Shown here: one piece after another, positions 17,882 through 27,200 of the stretch
How positions within the stretch are numbered: position 1 is the stretch's first letter
Layout: each line of letters starts with the position of its first letter
NCBI GenBank assembly: GCA_031296115.1
Contig: JARLGI010000002.1
Coordinates: 1 to 48,285 of the forward strand
Reading direction: 5' to 3'
Length of the DNA stretch: 48,285 nucleotides
DNA from: Acidobacteriota bacterium
GTDB taxonomy: Bacteria; Acidobacteriota; Terriglobia; Terriglobales; Acidobacteriaceae
Notes under the pieces: generated by a model
What the model saw: only the letters and a program-made list of their open reading frames with translations
What the model was told of the DNA's origin: nothing
Databases searched by the model: none
Made by a program: the position numbers and the translations under genes

Positions 17882-18529
17882 TCAGGGAACGGCGTGAGGA
17901 TGGTGTTCGGCGCTCTCATCTTCCCATGCGAGGAAGGCGCGAAAGGCGGCGCCGCGATGGCTGTAGCTGGCCTTTTCCTCTGCGCTTAGCTCGGCGAACG
18001 TTTTGTCAACCTCCGCAAAGTAAAACAGAGGGTCATAGCCGAAGCCGTTCGAGCCTCGCGGCGAATGCAGAATGATACCTTCGGCCTGGCCGTGAAACGT
18101 CGCCAGCGTGTGCCCGCTGCGAGCGACCGCGATCACGCAGACGAAACGCGCGGTGCGGAATTCGTCGGGGACGTCGTGCAATTCGCGCAGCAACCGCGCA
18201 TTGTTGGCTTCGTCTTCGGAATTGGGGGAGTGCTCCGGAGCGACACTGTCATCGGCCGCATAACGGGCTGAACGCACCCCCGGAGCACCGCCCAGTGCAT
18301 CCACTTCTAATCCCGAGTCGTCTGCCAGCACCAGGTCGCCGGCCGCGTACTTGCTGCAGAACTCGGCCTTCTTGCGGGCATTCGCCTCAAAGGTTGCGCC
18401 ATCTTCGGTCACGGCCGGTAACTTGTTAAAACCAGGCAAGGCTTCAATCACGACACCGTGTGCGGCGGCTGCGCCCGCCAGGTCGCGCAACTTTCCAGGA
18501 TTTGACGTCGCTACCAATACACGCTTCAT
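17882..18529 (-). CDS. rdgB: XTP/dITP diphosphatase (RdgB/HAM1 family)
   Basis: 215 residues from the ATG at 18529 (MKRVLVATSNPGKL). Cytoplasmic house-cleaning pyrophosphatase that removes ITP, dITP and XTP from the nucleotide pool. Family signatures are 'SNPGKLRDL' (phosphate binding), 'FEANARKKAE', 'DDSGLEVDALGGAPGVRSARYA', 'GSNGFGYDPLF' and 'KASYSHRGAAF'. The length is slightly above the usual 195-200, because of an acidic insert (EHSPNSEDEANN) and a tail. It is 56 bases downstream of the flavoprotein gene and probably in the same transcript. Confidence 0.94.
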   Translation of the reverse strand: MKRVLVATSNPGKLRDLAGAAAAHGVVIEALPGFNKLPAVTEDGATFEANARKKAEFCSKYAAGDLVLADDSGLEVDALGGAPGVRSARYAADDSVAPEHSPNSEDEANNARLLRELHDVPDEFRTARFVCVIAVARSGHTLATFHGQAEGIILHSPRGSNGFGYDPLFYFAEVDKTFAELSAEEKASYSHRGAAFRAFLAWEDESAEHHPHAVP

Positions 18530-18585
18530 TGCGGTTTCTGCAGCACCTGCTTTCGGCGGGGTCTCTGCCGTTTCGTTGAGGTTCG

Positions 18586-20169
18586 CTATTTCCTTAGATG
18601 CTTCGCGATTTCCCGGGCCGCGTTCGCTCCCGACATGCCATTCAACCCGGTGCCCGGGTGCGTGCTGGAGCCGCACAGATATAGGTTTTGAATTGGCGTC
18701 CTATATTGCGCCCAGTTGAGCAGCGGACGCATGGTGAACAGCTGGTCGAGCGCCAACTCGCCGTGGAAGATGTGGCCGCCAGTGAGGCCGTAGGTCTGCT
18801 CCAGGTCTTGCGGTGTGATGACCTCGCCGCCTTCAATCAACGACTCCAGTTCGGGCGAGTACTCGCTCAGCGTCTGGACCACGGTGTCCCCCAGCGCCTC
18901 CCGCTGGGAATCCCAATCGCCGTCTCGCAGCTTGTACGGCGCGTACTGCATATAGATGGACATCACGTGCTTGCCTGCCGGAGCGAGCGACGAGTCCCAC
19001 AGTGTGGGAATCGTGGCTTCGATGTACGGATGCGGGGAGAATTCTCCGTACTTCGAGGCATCAAAAGCGCGCTCCAGGTAATCAATCTCGGGCGAGATCT
19101 GGATTCTCCCCATCAGTGCGGATGCGTCGCCCTCAACGCCACGGAACTTGGGCAAACCGCTGAGAGCAAGGTTGATCTTGGCAACGGCGCCGTTCATCCG
19201 ATAGTGCTGCAGCTTTTGTAGAAAACTGGGATTGAGGTGCTGCGGTTCGACCAGGCCAAGCAGCGTGCGCTTGGGGTCGGCGCTGGAGATGACAGCGCGA
19301 GTTTCGATCTCACCCCCGCCGCCAAGAATCACCCCGTTGGCGGCGCCGTCTTTAATCTTGATGCCGGTGACTTCGCACGATGTGCGAATCTCCGCCCCTG
19401 CTTCCTTCGCCGCCGCAGCCATTGCCGCCGTCAGCGCGCCGGCGCCGCCGAACACGTACTCAGAGGTCACCGCCGGATTGCTGTCGGCGGAGGCGCGCAA
19501 CAGGTACGTCAGCGCCGACCCCGCCGACCACGGGCCGAGGAACGTTCCGAAGATTCCCTGCGCGGCAATCGTCCCGCGCAGCAACTCCGTTTCGAACCAC
19601 TCGGCCGCCAGGTCCGCCATCGCCATCGGGCCCCAGCGCAGCAGCCGGTACAAATCTTTTTCGCCCAGGCCGCGAATCTTGCGGCCCGTCTTCAGCAGCT
19701 CCCACCAGTTGCCGGAGCCGACCGGATCGTCGAGATCGGGCGGCGTCAGCGCCAGAGCCCGTTCCATCACCTCGCCGATGCGTGCCAGCACCTTGGCGAA
19801 CTCGGCATAGTTCGCCGCGTCTTTCTGCGAGAACTTCGCAATCTCGGGCTGCGATTTCGCCACATCACGAAAGAGCTTGAGCGGCGCGCCGTTCGGTGAA
19901 AGCGACAGTACTGAGACATCCGGCACGTAGGTCTTGAGCCCGTGCTTTGCCAGGTTCATGTCCGCGGCAATGTCAGACCGCATGGAACCGCTATGCGCCA
20001 GCTTCGAGCATCGGAAGCCAGGGTGGAACTCCTCGGTAATCGCACAGCCACCGACCACCGGTCGCCGTTCGAGTACCAGCGGCTTGAATCCGGCTTTGGC
20101 CAGACAAAACGCAGTGACCAGCCCGTTGTGCCCCGCTCCGAGAATGACGACGTCGCGCTTTCCGGCCAT
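18586..20169 (-). CDS. FAD-dependent oxidoreductase, PYROXD2/phytoene-desaturase-like (copy 2)
   Basis: 527 residues. The ATG at 20169 is preceded by AAGGGGAC, lying in the end of the upstream gene. The N-terminal dinucleotide-binding motif is 'VVILGAGHNGLVTAFCLAKAGFKPLVLERR' followed by 'VGGCAITEEFHPGFRCS'. The C-terminal FAD motif is 'NLYLCGSSTHPGTGLNGMSGANAAREI'. This is the CrtI-like/PYROXD2 family, whose bacterial substrates are largely unknown. There are no carotenoid genes nearby, so a carotenoid role is not supported. It is clearly paralogous to the adjacent upstream gene. A longer frame upstream is shadow of that gene. Confidence 0.9.
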   Translation of the reverse strand: MAGKRDVVILGAGHNGLVTAFCLAKAGFKPLVLERRPVVGGCAITEEFHPGFRCSKLAHSGSMRSDIAADMNLAKHGLKTYVPDVSVLSLSPNGAPLKLFRDVAKSQPEIAKFSQKDAANYAEFAKVLARIGEVMERALALTPPDLDDPVGSGNWWELLKTGRKIRGLGEKDLYRLLRWGPMAMADLAAEWFETELLRGTIAAQGIFGTFLGPWSAGSALTYLLRASADSNPAVTSEYVFGGAGALTAAMAAAAKEAGAEIRTSCEVTGIKIKDGAANGVILGGGGEIETRAVISSADPKRTLLGLVEPQHLNPSFLQKLQHYRMNGAVAKINLALSGLPKFRGVEGDASALMGRIQISPEIDYLERAFDASKYGEFSPHPYIEATIPTLWDSSLAPAGKHVMSIYMQYAPYKLRDGDWDSQREALGDTVVQTLSEYSPELESLIEGGEVITPQDLEQTYGLTGGHIFHGELALDQLFTMRPLLNWAQYRTPIQNLYLCGSSTHPGTGLNGMSGANAAREIAKHLRK

Positions 20170-20171
20170 CG

Positions 20172-21773
20172 CTATTTCGTCCCCTTGGAGTGCTTCAGGA
20201 TTTCCAGTGCCGCCAGCCGGCCGGGTGCGCCCATGATGCCGCCGCCAGGGTGCGTGGCCGAGCCGCACATCCACAAATTCTTGACCGGCGTCTTGTATTG
20301 CGCCCAACCGGGCACCGGACGCAGGAAGAAGAGTTGTTCCAGTGACAGTTCGCCCTGGAAGATGTTGCCCTCGGTCAATCCCCACTCGCGTTCGAGGTCG
20401 AGCGGCGTCACCACTTGGCGTCCCACAATGATGCTCTTCAAATTGGGCGCGAACTGCGCAATCGTATGGACTACGTTGTCGCCGAACGCTTCCTTCTTCT
20501 CGTCCCACGTGCCTTCTTTGAGCTTGTACGGCGCGTACTGCACGAAGCACGACATCACGTGCTTGCCCGGTGGCGCGACCGACGGGTCAGTCAGGCTGGG
20601 GATGACCATGTCAATGTACGGACGCCGCGAATAGTTGCCGTACTTGGCATCGTCGTAGGCGCGCTCCATGTGATCCACGCTGGGCGAAATCGAGATGGCG
20701 CCCCGCAGGTGATTGCCTTCGCCCGGCAGGCAGGTGAAATTGGGCAGCGCATCCAGCGCGAGATTGACCTTACCCGAAGACCCGCGATACTTGTAGCGCT
20801 TTACCTCGTCGCGAAATTCATCGCTCAGGTGTTTGGGCTCTAGCATCTTCAGGAACGTCAGATTGGGATCGACGCTCGACGAAATGACGGGCGCGTAATA
20901 TTCATCGCCCGTCGTGGTCGCAACGCCCACAGCCCGTCCATCTTTCACCAGGATTTGCGCGATGGCCGTCTGCGTCTTGATCTCGACGCCTAACTCGCGC
21001 GCCGAATCGGCAATCGCGTTTGAGATGGCGCCGGTTCCGCCGCGTGCGAAGCCCCACGCGCGAAATGCTCCGTCGATCTCGCCCATGTAGTGATGCAGCA
21101 GCACGTAGGCAGTTCCGGGCGAGCGCACGCCGAGGAAAGTGCCGATGATTCCCGACGCCGACATCGTCGCCTTGAGAACGTCGGTCTCGAACCACTGGTC
21201 GAGAAAGTCGACGGCGCTCATGGTCATCAACTGCACCTGGTTGTACTTGTCCTCGCCGCTCAGGTCTTTGAAGCGGCGGCCCAGGAAGAGCAGTTTCAAG
21301 AGGTCTCGCGGATGCAACGTGGCCGGATCAGGCGGCACCATGCCCAGGATTGGCTTCACGAAGCGGCACATCTGCAGCATCGCCTTGCCGAACTCTTCAT
21401 ACGCTTCGGCATCGAAGCGCGAGTGCCGCCGGATCTCGCGCATGGTCTTGCCGTGATCGTTCACCCGCCACAGGTAATCGCCGTTCGGCATCGGAGTGAA
21501 GGTGCCGTCGAGGGGAAGGATTTCCAGTCCGTGACGCGGGAGATCGAGATCACGAATGATTTCCGGCCGCAGCAGCGAGACAACGTACGAGCAGACAGAA
21601 AACTTGAAGCCGGGAAAAATCTCTTCCGTTACCGCCGCGCCGCCGAGCACGTGGCGGCGCTCCAGCACCAGCACCTTGCGTCCGGCACGCGCCAGGTAGG
21701 CAGCGTTGACCAAGCCGTTGTGTCCGCCACCAATGACGATCGCGTCGTATTTTCCCAAGCTATTAGAAGCCAT
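20172..21773 (-). CDS. FAD-dependent oxidoreductase, PYROXD2/phytoene-desaturase-like (copy 1)
   Basis: 533 residues, ATG start. 'AIVIGGGHNGLVNAAYLARAGRKVLVLERR', 'LGGAAVTEEIFPGFKFS' and the C-terminal 'NLWMCGSATHPGGGIMGAPGRLAALEI' define the same family as its neighbour. The paralogues share further blocks such as 'DPNLTFLKMLEPKHL' versus 'DPKRTLLGLVEPQHL', and 'KHVMSCFVQYAPYKLKEGTWD' versus 'KHVMSIYMQYAPYKLRDGDWD'. They have diverged beyond a recent duplication. The stop is two bases before the next start, so translation is coupled and a heteromeric or sequential function is plausible. Substrate unknown. Confidence 0.9.
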   Translation of the reverse strand: MASNSLGKYDAIVIGGGHNGLVNAAYLARAGRKVLVLERRHVLGGAAVTEEIFPGFKFSVCSYVVSLLRPEIIRDLDLPRHGLEILPLDGTFTPMPNGDYLWRVNDHGKTMREIRRHSRFDAEAYEEFGKAMLQMCRFVKPILGMVPPDPATLHPRDLLKLLFLGRRFKDLSGEDKYNQVQLMTMSAVDFLDQWFETDVLKATMSASGIIGTFLGVRSPGTAYVLLHHYMGEIDGAFRAWGFARGGTGAISNAIADSARELGVEIKTQTAIAQILVKDGRAVGVATTTGDEYYAPVISSSVDPNLTFLKMLEPKHLSDEFRDEVKRYKYRGSSGKVNLALDALPNFTCLPGEGNHLRGAISISPSVDHMERAYDDAKYGNYSRRPYIDMVIPSLTDPSVAPPGKHVMSCFVQYAPYKLKEGTWDEKKEAFGDNVVHTIAQFAPNLKSIIVGRQVVTPLDLEREWGLTEGNIFQGELSLEQLFFLRPVPGWAQYKTPVKNLWMCGSATHPGGGIMGAPGRLAALEILKHSKGTK

Positions 21774-21919
21774 GAGGGTTGTGCAGAATGGAAAATTCTA
21801 ACGGGTGGAACGGGATTTGTCTGTAGCGGAGCAGAAGACGCTATTCGCGGTTCGCTATTCGCCACTCGCTGTTGCTGCCAACAAGTAGCCGCAAAGGGCG
21901 AACAGCGAAGGGCGGAATT

Positions 21920-23104
21920 TTACCGCTCTACCGCCAGGCCCACGGCATTGCCTCCGCCCAGGCACAGTGCTGCAATCCCGCGATGCACGTCACGGCGCTG
22001 CATCTCGTAGAGCAGCGTTGTGAGAATGCGCGCGCCGCTTGCGCCGATGGGATGGCCGAGCGCCACTGCGCCGCCATTCACGTTGGCCTTTTTTGGGTCG
22101 AGGCCCAACTCACGCATCACGGCAATCGCTGCCACCGAGAACGCTTCGTTGATTTCGTACAGGTCCACGTCCTCATTCTTCCAGCCAGTCTTCTTCCACA
22201 ACTGACGCACGGCCTCGACCGGCGCCATCATCACCCACTCCGGCGCAAGGCCGCTGGTGGACTGCGCCACGATACGCGCCATCGGCTTCAACCCAAGCTC
22301 TTTCGCCCTTGCCGCCGTCATCAGCACCACGGCGGCCGCCCCATCGTTCACTCCCGGAGCATTGCCCGCGGTCACGGTGCCATCCTTCTGGAAGGCCGGC
22401 TTCAGCGCGCGCAGCGCATCGGCGGTGGTGTCCTCGCGGGGACCTTCGTCTTTGGCGAACAGGGCCGGCGCCGCGCCTTTCTTCTTAGCCGGCAATTCCA
22501 CCGGGACGATCTGATCTTTGAAGCGGCACTCGTTGATCGCGCTCAACGCCTTGCGGTGCGAGTTGAAGGCGTACTCATCCTGCTCTTCGCGAGTGATGTG
22601 ATATTTCCCGGCAACGTTCTCGCCGGTGTTGCCCATGTGATAGTCGTTGTACACGTCCCACAGGCCGTCGTGCACCATCGAGTCCACGACTTTCTGATCG
22701 CCCAAGCGGAAGCCTCTGCGGGCGTTTTGCAGGAGGTAGGGAGCATTGGTCATGCTCTCCATACCGCCGGCCACCACTATCCCCGAGTTGCCGGTCTGGA
22801 TCGCTTGCTGTCCGAGAGCGACGGATTTCAGTCCAGAACCACAGACTTTGTTGATGGTCATGGCGCTCACGCGATCGGAGAGGCCACCTTTGAGCGCGGC
22901 CTGCCGCGCGGGATTCTGCCCAAGCCCGGCCGAGACAACGTTGCCCATGATGCATTCATCCACGCTGGCGGGATCGATGCCGGCGCGCCGCACCGACTCG
23001 CGCACCACGATGGCGCCCAGTTGCGGCGCGCTCAGGTCCGACAGCGAGCCTTGAAACTTCCCAATCGGCGTACGTATCGCCGAAACGATTACGACTTCTT
23101 CCAT
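21920..23104 (-). CDS. Acetyl-CoA C-acetyltransferase (thiolase)
   Basis: 394 residues from the ATG at 23104; a GTG five codons upstream is a weaker alternative. It condenses or cleaves acetoacetyl-CoA. The acyl-accepting Cys is C88 in '[12 protein letters not shown]'. '[20 protein letters not shown]' supplies the catalytic His, and '[16 protein letters not shown]' the second Cys at the C-terminus. Length and motifs fit a biosynthetic or short-chain thiolase (AtoB/PhaA-like). It is 146 bases upstream of the paired flavoproteins on the same strand, and divergent from the CPBP gene. Confidence 0.95.
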   Translation of the reverse strand: MEEVVIVSAIRTPIGKFQGSLSDLSAPQLGAIVVRESVRRAGIDPASVDECIMGNVVSAGLGQNPARQAALKGGLSDRVSAMTINKVCGSGLKSVALGQQAIQTGNSGIVVAGGMESMTNAPYLLQNARRGFRLGDQKVVDSMVHDGLWDVYNDYHMGNTGENVAGKYHITREEQDEYAFNSHRKALSAINECRFKDQIVPVELPAKKKGAAPALFAKDEGPREDTTADALRALKPAFQKDGTVTAGNAPGVNDGAAAVVLMTAARAKELGLKPMARIVAQSTSGLAPEWVMMAPVEAVRQLWKKTGWKNEDVDLYEINEAFSVAAIAVMRELGLDPKKANVNGGAVALGHPIGASGARILTTLLYEMQRRDVHRGIAALCLGGGNAVGLAVER

Positions 23105-23160
23105 GATGGCTGACCCCACTCAAAGATGAACCGCAGCGCACATTATAAGATGGACAGACG

Positions 23161-23874
23161 GTGCCTACGGACGCACAGACTGAGCGCAAATCTCGCCTGC
23201 TGGCGCCTTGGTGGCACACCGCTCTACTCGTTCTCCTGCTGCTGTTCGCTTCCGTGAATGGCTCGCGCGGCCGTCATCCGCTGGCCGTCCACGGCAAGCT
23301 CCCGCAATATCTGTGGGCCATGACGTGGGAGTGGTTCCTGCTCGGCCTGACCTGGCTCGGCGTTCGCAAGCGCATTTCTCTGCGCGAACTCATCGGTGGT
23401 CGCTGGGCGACACTGGAGGACTTCTTCCTCGACGTGGTCTACGCCGGAACATTCTGGTTCTGCGCGCTGATCGTGCTCGGCGCCGGCGCCAAGCTGATGC
23501 ACCTCGATCAGGCCGGCAAGGTCGAGAGCATGCGCAGGCAATTAGGATTTCTGACGCCCGAAACGAACCCCGAACTCGCTGTCTGGTTCTGTGTGAGTAC
23601 CACCGCCGGGTTTTGCGAGGAGATCATCTTCCGCGGATATCTGCAACGCCAGTTTGCCGCAATTGCGAATTCGATGCTCATTGGCGTGCTGCTCTCCGCC
23701 GTGATTTTTGGAGCGTCACACGGCTACGAAGGCGTCGCACGCATGGTTTTGATAGGAATTTTTGGATTATTGTTTGGGCTCCTCGCATGGTGGCGAAAAA
23801 GCCTTCGCGCGGGAATGATCGCTCACGCGTGGCACGACTCGTTGAGCGGTGCGGTTTTACGAATGATGAAATAG
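23161..23874 (+). CDS. CPBP-family intramembrane metalloprotease
   Basis: 237 residues with a GTG start. Several hydrophobic segments and the family motifs are present: E153-E154-xxx-R158 ('CEEIIFRGYLQRQF'), H187 ('GASHGYEG') and H222/H225-D226 ('AHAWHD'). These make the membrane-embedded active site of CAAX-processing or bacteriocin-processing (Abi) proteases. In bacteria the substrates are mostly unknown. It is divergent from thiolase by 56 bases and is followed by an independent unit for a tiny basic peptide. Confidence 0.9.
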   Translation: MPTDAQTERKSRLLAPWWHTALLVLLLLFASVNGSRGRHPLAVHGKLPQYLWAMTWEWFLLGLTWLGVRKRISLRELIGGRWATLEDFFLDVVYAGTFWFCALIVLGAGAKLMHLDQAGKVESMRRQLGFLTPETNPELAVWFCVSTTAGFCEEIIFRGYLQRQFAAIANSMLIGVLLSAVIFGASHGYEGVARMVLIGIFGLLFGLLAWWRKSLRAGMIAHAWHDSLSGAVLRMMK

Positions 23875-24015
23875 CCAGTGTTTATGCGGGTGTCGCGCAC
23901 TCGCGCAAAGAAGTACCGGATCGCTTCATCGCGGCTTGCGAAAGTTTCCGGACGACAACGCGCCCTTATTCTCTCCACAGCGGTCGCGTCGCGCATTTTG
24001 ACGCGCGTTTTTTGC

Positions 24016-24044
24016 TTGACTATTTTTTTTTTAGAATCTATACA
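24016..24044 (+). promoter_or_regulatory. Strong sigma70-type promoter of the 17-residue peptide gene
   Basis: TTGACT (24016-24021), a 17-base spacer rich in T, then TATACA (24039-24044). Transcription would start near 24051, leaving a leader of about 60 bases. Confidence 0.7.
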
Positions 24045-24052
24045 ACTAACAA

Positions 24053-24077
24053 ATTGCGATGAAGTGAATGTCGCAAT
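24053..24077 (+). promoter_or_regulatory. 5'-leader stem-loop
   Basis: ATTGCGA (24053-24059) and TCGCAAT (24071-24077) are perfect complements around an 11-base loop, at the very start of the predicted message. It may stabilise the RNA or control translation. Confidence 0.45.
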
Positions 24078-24110
24078 GTTCCATGACAAATGGAAGGGAG
24101 AATAGAAACC

Positions 24111-24164
24111 ATGGCAACCAAAAAGAAGGCCGCGAAGAAGGCCGCGAAGAAAAAGAAGCACTAA
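24111..24164 (+). CDS. 17-residue Lys/Ala-rich basic peptide
   Basis: Encodes MATKKKAAKKAAKKKKH. An upstream GGAAGGGAG gives a plausible ribosome site about 10 bases from the ATG. The unit has its own promoter, leader hairpin and rho-independent terminator, all within 190 bases, which argues for a real, well-transcribed gene. The KKAAKKAAKK pattern resembles the tails of histone H1-like and HU-like bacterial proteins, so nucleic-acid binding is the obvious guess, without proof. The peptide is much shorter than any such protein. Low-complexity codon repetition (AAG/GCC/GCG) could also come from slippage of a larger tail, but no larger ORF is joined to it. Confidence 0.65.
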   Translation: MATKKKAAKKAAKKKKH

Positions 24165-24186
24165 CGGCTTTCCAACCGAAATGAAG

Positions 24187-24209
24187 GGGACGCGCAAGCG
24201 TCCCTTTCA
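24187..24209 (+). terminator. Rho-independent terminator of the 17-residue peptide gene
   Basis: GGGACGC-GCAA-GCGTCCC, a 7-bp perfect stem (24187-24204), followed by TTTCACTTTTG. Confidence 0.7.
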
Positions 24210-24235
24210 CTTTTGTGCGCAAGTTTGTTTGCAGC

Positions 24236-27200
24236 TCAGTTGGGGAATGGCAGCAATGCCTGGTCCGCCGCCACTTCAGGCGCGACGGCGGAAGGAGTGG
24301 AGATCACCATCTCCTGCGCCGGACAGATGCTGTGATACGAACAGTTGCGGCAGGCCCGACCGGGTTTGGGCTCGAACTCACCGTCGGCAATTCTCCGGGC
24401 CACATCGATCACTTTACTTTCCGCGCTACGCAGTTGCTCCTCGGTACGGGAGGTCTCAGCCAGGGTGTTATCGCGCAAGTTGACGAAGACCAGCGAGGCG
24501 GCGTGCAGTTTCTCACTCTTGGCGGCCAGCGCATAAATGGACAGCTGCATACTCTTGTCCGCGTCCTCTTCCGTCTTGGCCGCGCCGGTCTTGTAGTCGA
24601 TGATCCTCATCTGGCCATCCTCGGTGCGCTCCAGACGGTCGATCCTGCCTCTCACCTTCGTTCCGCCGATCACGACTGTAAACTGCTTTTCGTTCTCCAG
24701 AATCTCACCGCGGGGTTGGGCCAGCGGAGAACGCAGAAAGCGGACGAGCTGCTCGCGTCCATCCTGCTCGTAGCGCCGGCGCTGCTCGTCTTCCACGATG
24801 CTGGCTTTGCCGAACTCGTCAAGGAAGCAGGCGACCACCGTGGCCTCGTCCTGAGCTCGCCCGGCCTTCACTCCGTCGAAGTAAGCCTTGAGCGCCTGGT
24901 GCATGGCATTGCCGTACTGCAGCGCGGCGGAGGCGCGCTCAGGAATGTTCCAGTCGTATCTCAGCTTGTAAGCTAGCGGGCAGCGGTCGTAGTGATCGAT
25001 CGCGCTGGCGCTCAATTTGGGAACGCCGTTGGTGGCCCGCGGCGGAAGCTGGACCCAGTGAGAGATATTCGGCAACGGCTCGGCAGAAGCGTGGATCGCC
25101 GGGATGACAGGCAGCGGCAGCAGAGTGTTTTGGACCGCGCCCCTCAGCGCGGTGGTGGCGCAGTCGACCAGCTCGCGCAGGTAGATGCTGGGAGGGGCCG
25201 GCTGTTTCTTGTCTTTGCCGGCTTTACCGGAGAGGTAGAGCTCGTCCTCCGCGCGTGTCATGGCAACGTAGAACAGGCGACGCTGTTCCTCGCCATGCGG
25301 CTTCTTGGCATCGTCATCGTCCGCAGCGGCGAAGTTGCGCAGCTCGCGTGGAAACTCAACCAATGGTTCGTGGTATTGGGCCGGCAGCGATGACGACTTA
25401 ACCCGCAGCACGAAAACGTACGGGAACTCCAGCCCTTTCACCGAATGGATGGTCATCATCTGCACCGCGTTCTTCGGCTCTTCCCCGACGTCACGCGGCG
25501 CCAGCGCCTTCACCGGATCACTGTCCTCATTGTTTTCTGCCAGTACACCGCCCGCCTCGCAATACAGCTGCAGGTAGTCGAGAAACTCATGCAGGGACCC
25601 TTCCCCGGAAATTGCCTTGGGCTTATTGAGCCAGATGTCCGTAAACTCCGCGAGGCACTGCAGCGGCAGAGAGTCGGGCAGCTGAAACCAGCGTCGCGCA
25701 ATCTTTAGGGCAGCGGTGACTTTTCCTCCGGCATCTGTGAGCTCGCGCCGCGCCTCGCGAATCGACCGGCGCAGCTCTGCGCTGTTGCCCACGTTCTCCA
25801 GGACTGCTTCGGGAACGGGATCGCGCCCGGCGAGAGCCATCTGGGCACGAAAGTCCTCGGGGTCAACCTCGAAGTGCGGAAGGGCGGCCGCGCGGATGAT
25901 GGCCACGGGGTCGAATGCATCGAGAATGCGCAACACCGCCAAGGCGTCGCGTATCTCGGTTGTGTCGAGCAGGTTGACGCCCTTGACCTGCACGGGAATT
26001 TCGCGGCGCCACAGTTCCCGCAGTACCTCGTTGCGATGATTGTGCTGCGCGTACAGCACGGCAATGTCGTTCAGCTTCATGCCCGGCCGTTGCAGACGGA
26101 GGTTTTCGATCTTATCGGCGACAAACTCAGCTTCCTGCTGCTCGCCCTCCTGGTAAGCCACGCACTGCACCGGCGCGGCATGCTCCAGTTGCGGCTCGCG
26201 CTCCAGGCGGGCGCAGCTCAGCGGCTCGCGCGGCCATCCGCCGCCCGCGATCTCCCCGCTGCCGACCTCCGGGTTGCAACGAATGGCCTGGTACGCACAG
26301 CGCAGGATCGGTGGCGTGGAGCGCCGGTTCTCCGACATCGTGACGCGCTTGACACGATCGCTGCCAAACATCCTGAGGAACTGGTCGAAAGCTTCGCTGC
26401 TGGCACCACGGAAGCGGTAAATCCCCTGGTCGGGGTCGCCGACGGCGAAGACATTGGCCTCTTCCCCGCCCAGCAGCTCGGCCAGCCTGATCTGGGCGAC
26501 ATTGGAATCCTGGAATTCGTCAATCAGCACGAACCGTGCCCGTTTGCGTGCGCGCTCCAACACCGGGCCGCCGCGGTCCAGCACGTCCACCGCCTTCGTG
26601 ATGATGTGCCCAAACGTCCCGAGGCCGTCGCGCCGCAGCATGGCCTCAATCTGGCGATACGCGCGCGCGATTTCGCGGCAGCGTCCAAGGACTTCTTCGT
26701 CCGGCATCGCTTCCGCCCTCTTCGATTTCACGACCCGCGGCATCGGAATTTCCCCTCGCATGACACGCGCCACGTAAGCGTCGTAGTCGTCGGGCGTGCG
26801 CAGCTCGTCCTGGCAGCGGCGAAAGAAATTCAGCAGGTCGTTCAAGAATTTACCCAGGTTGGCTGACTCGACAAAGTATTTCAGCTTCAGGTCGGTGATC
26901 CGGCGGCGCAGGTACACGTAGACATCTTGTTCATGCACCAGTTCGAACTTGACGCCGTTGATGTGCAGCAGGCCATGACAGTACGCGTGAAAGGTGTTGG
27001 CCTCGAGGCCGCTGGCCATCAGCCTGCTCGCCGCCTTCTGGGATGACAGATTGGGATACAGCAATTTCGCGACACGGCCAATCAGCTCGGCAGCGGCGTT
27101 GCGGGTGTAGGTAACGGCCAGGATCTCGTTGGGCTGCGCGTTCCCGCTATGAATAAGGTGGGCGATGCGGTGGGCCAGGACCGTGGTCTTGCCGGTTCCG

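Noticed and set aside
20170..20550. Upstream extension of the second flavoprotein to 654 residues
   Set aside because: Overlaps the paralogue's coding sequence; the Rossmann start and AAGGGGAC site fix the ATG at 20169.
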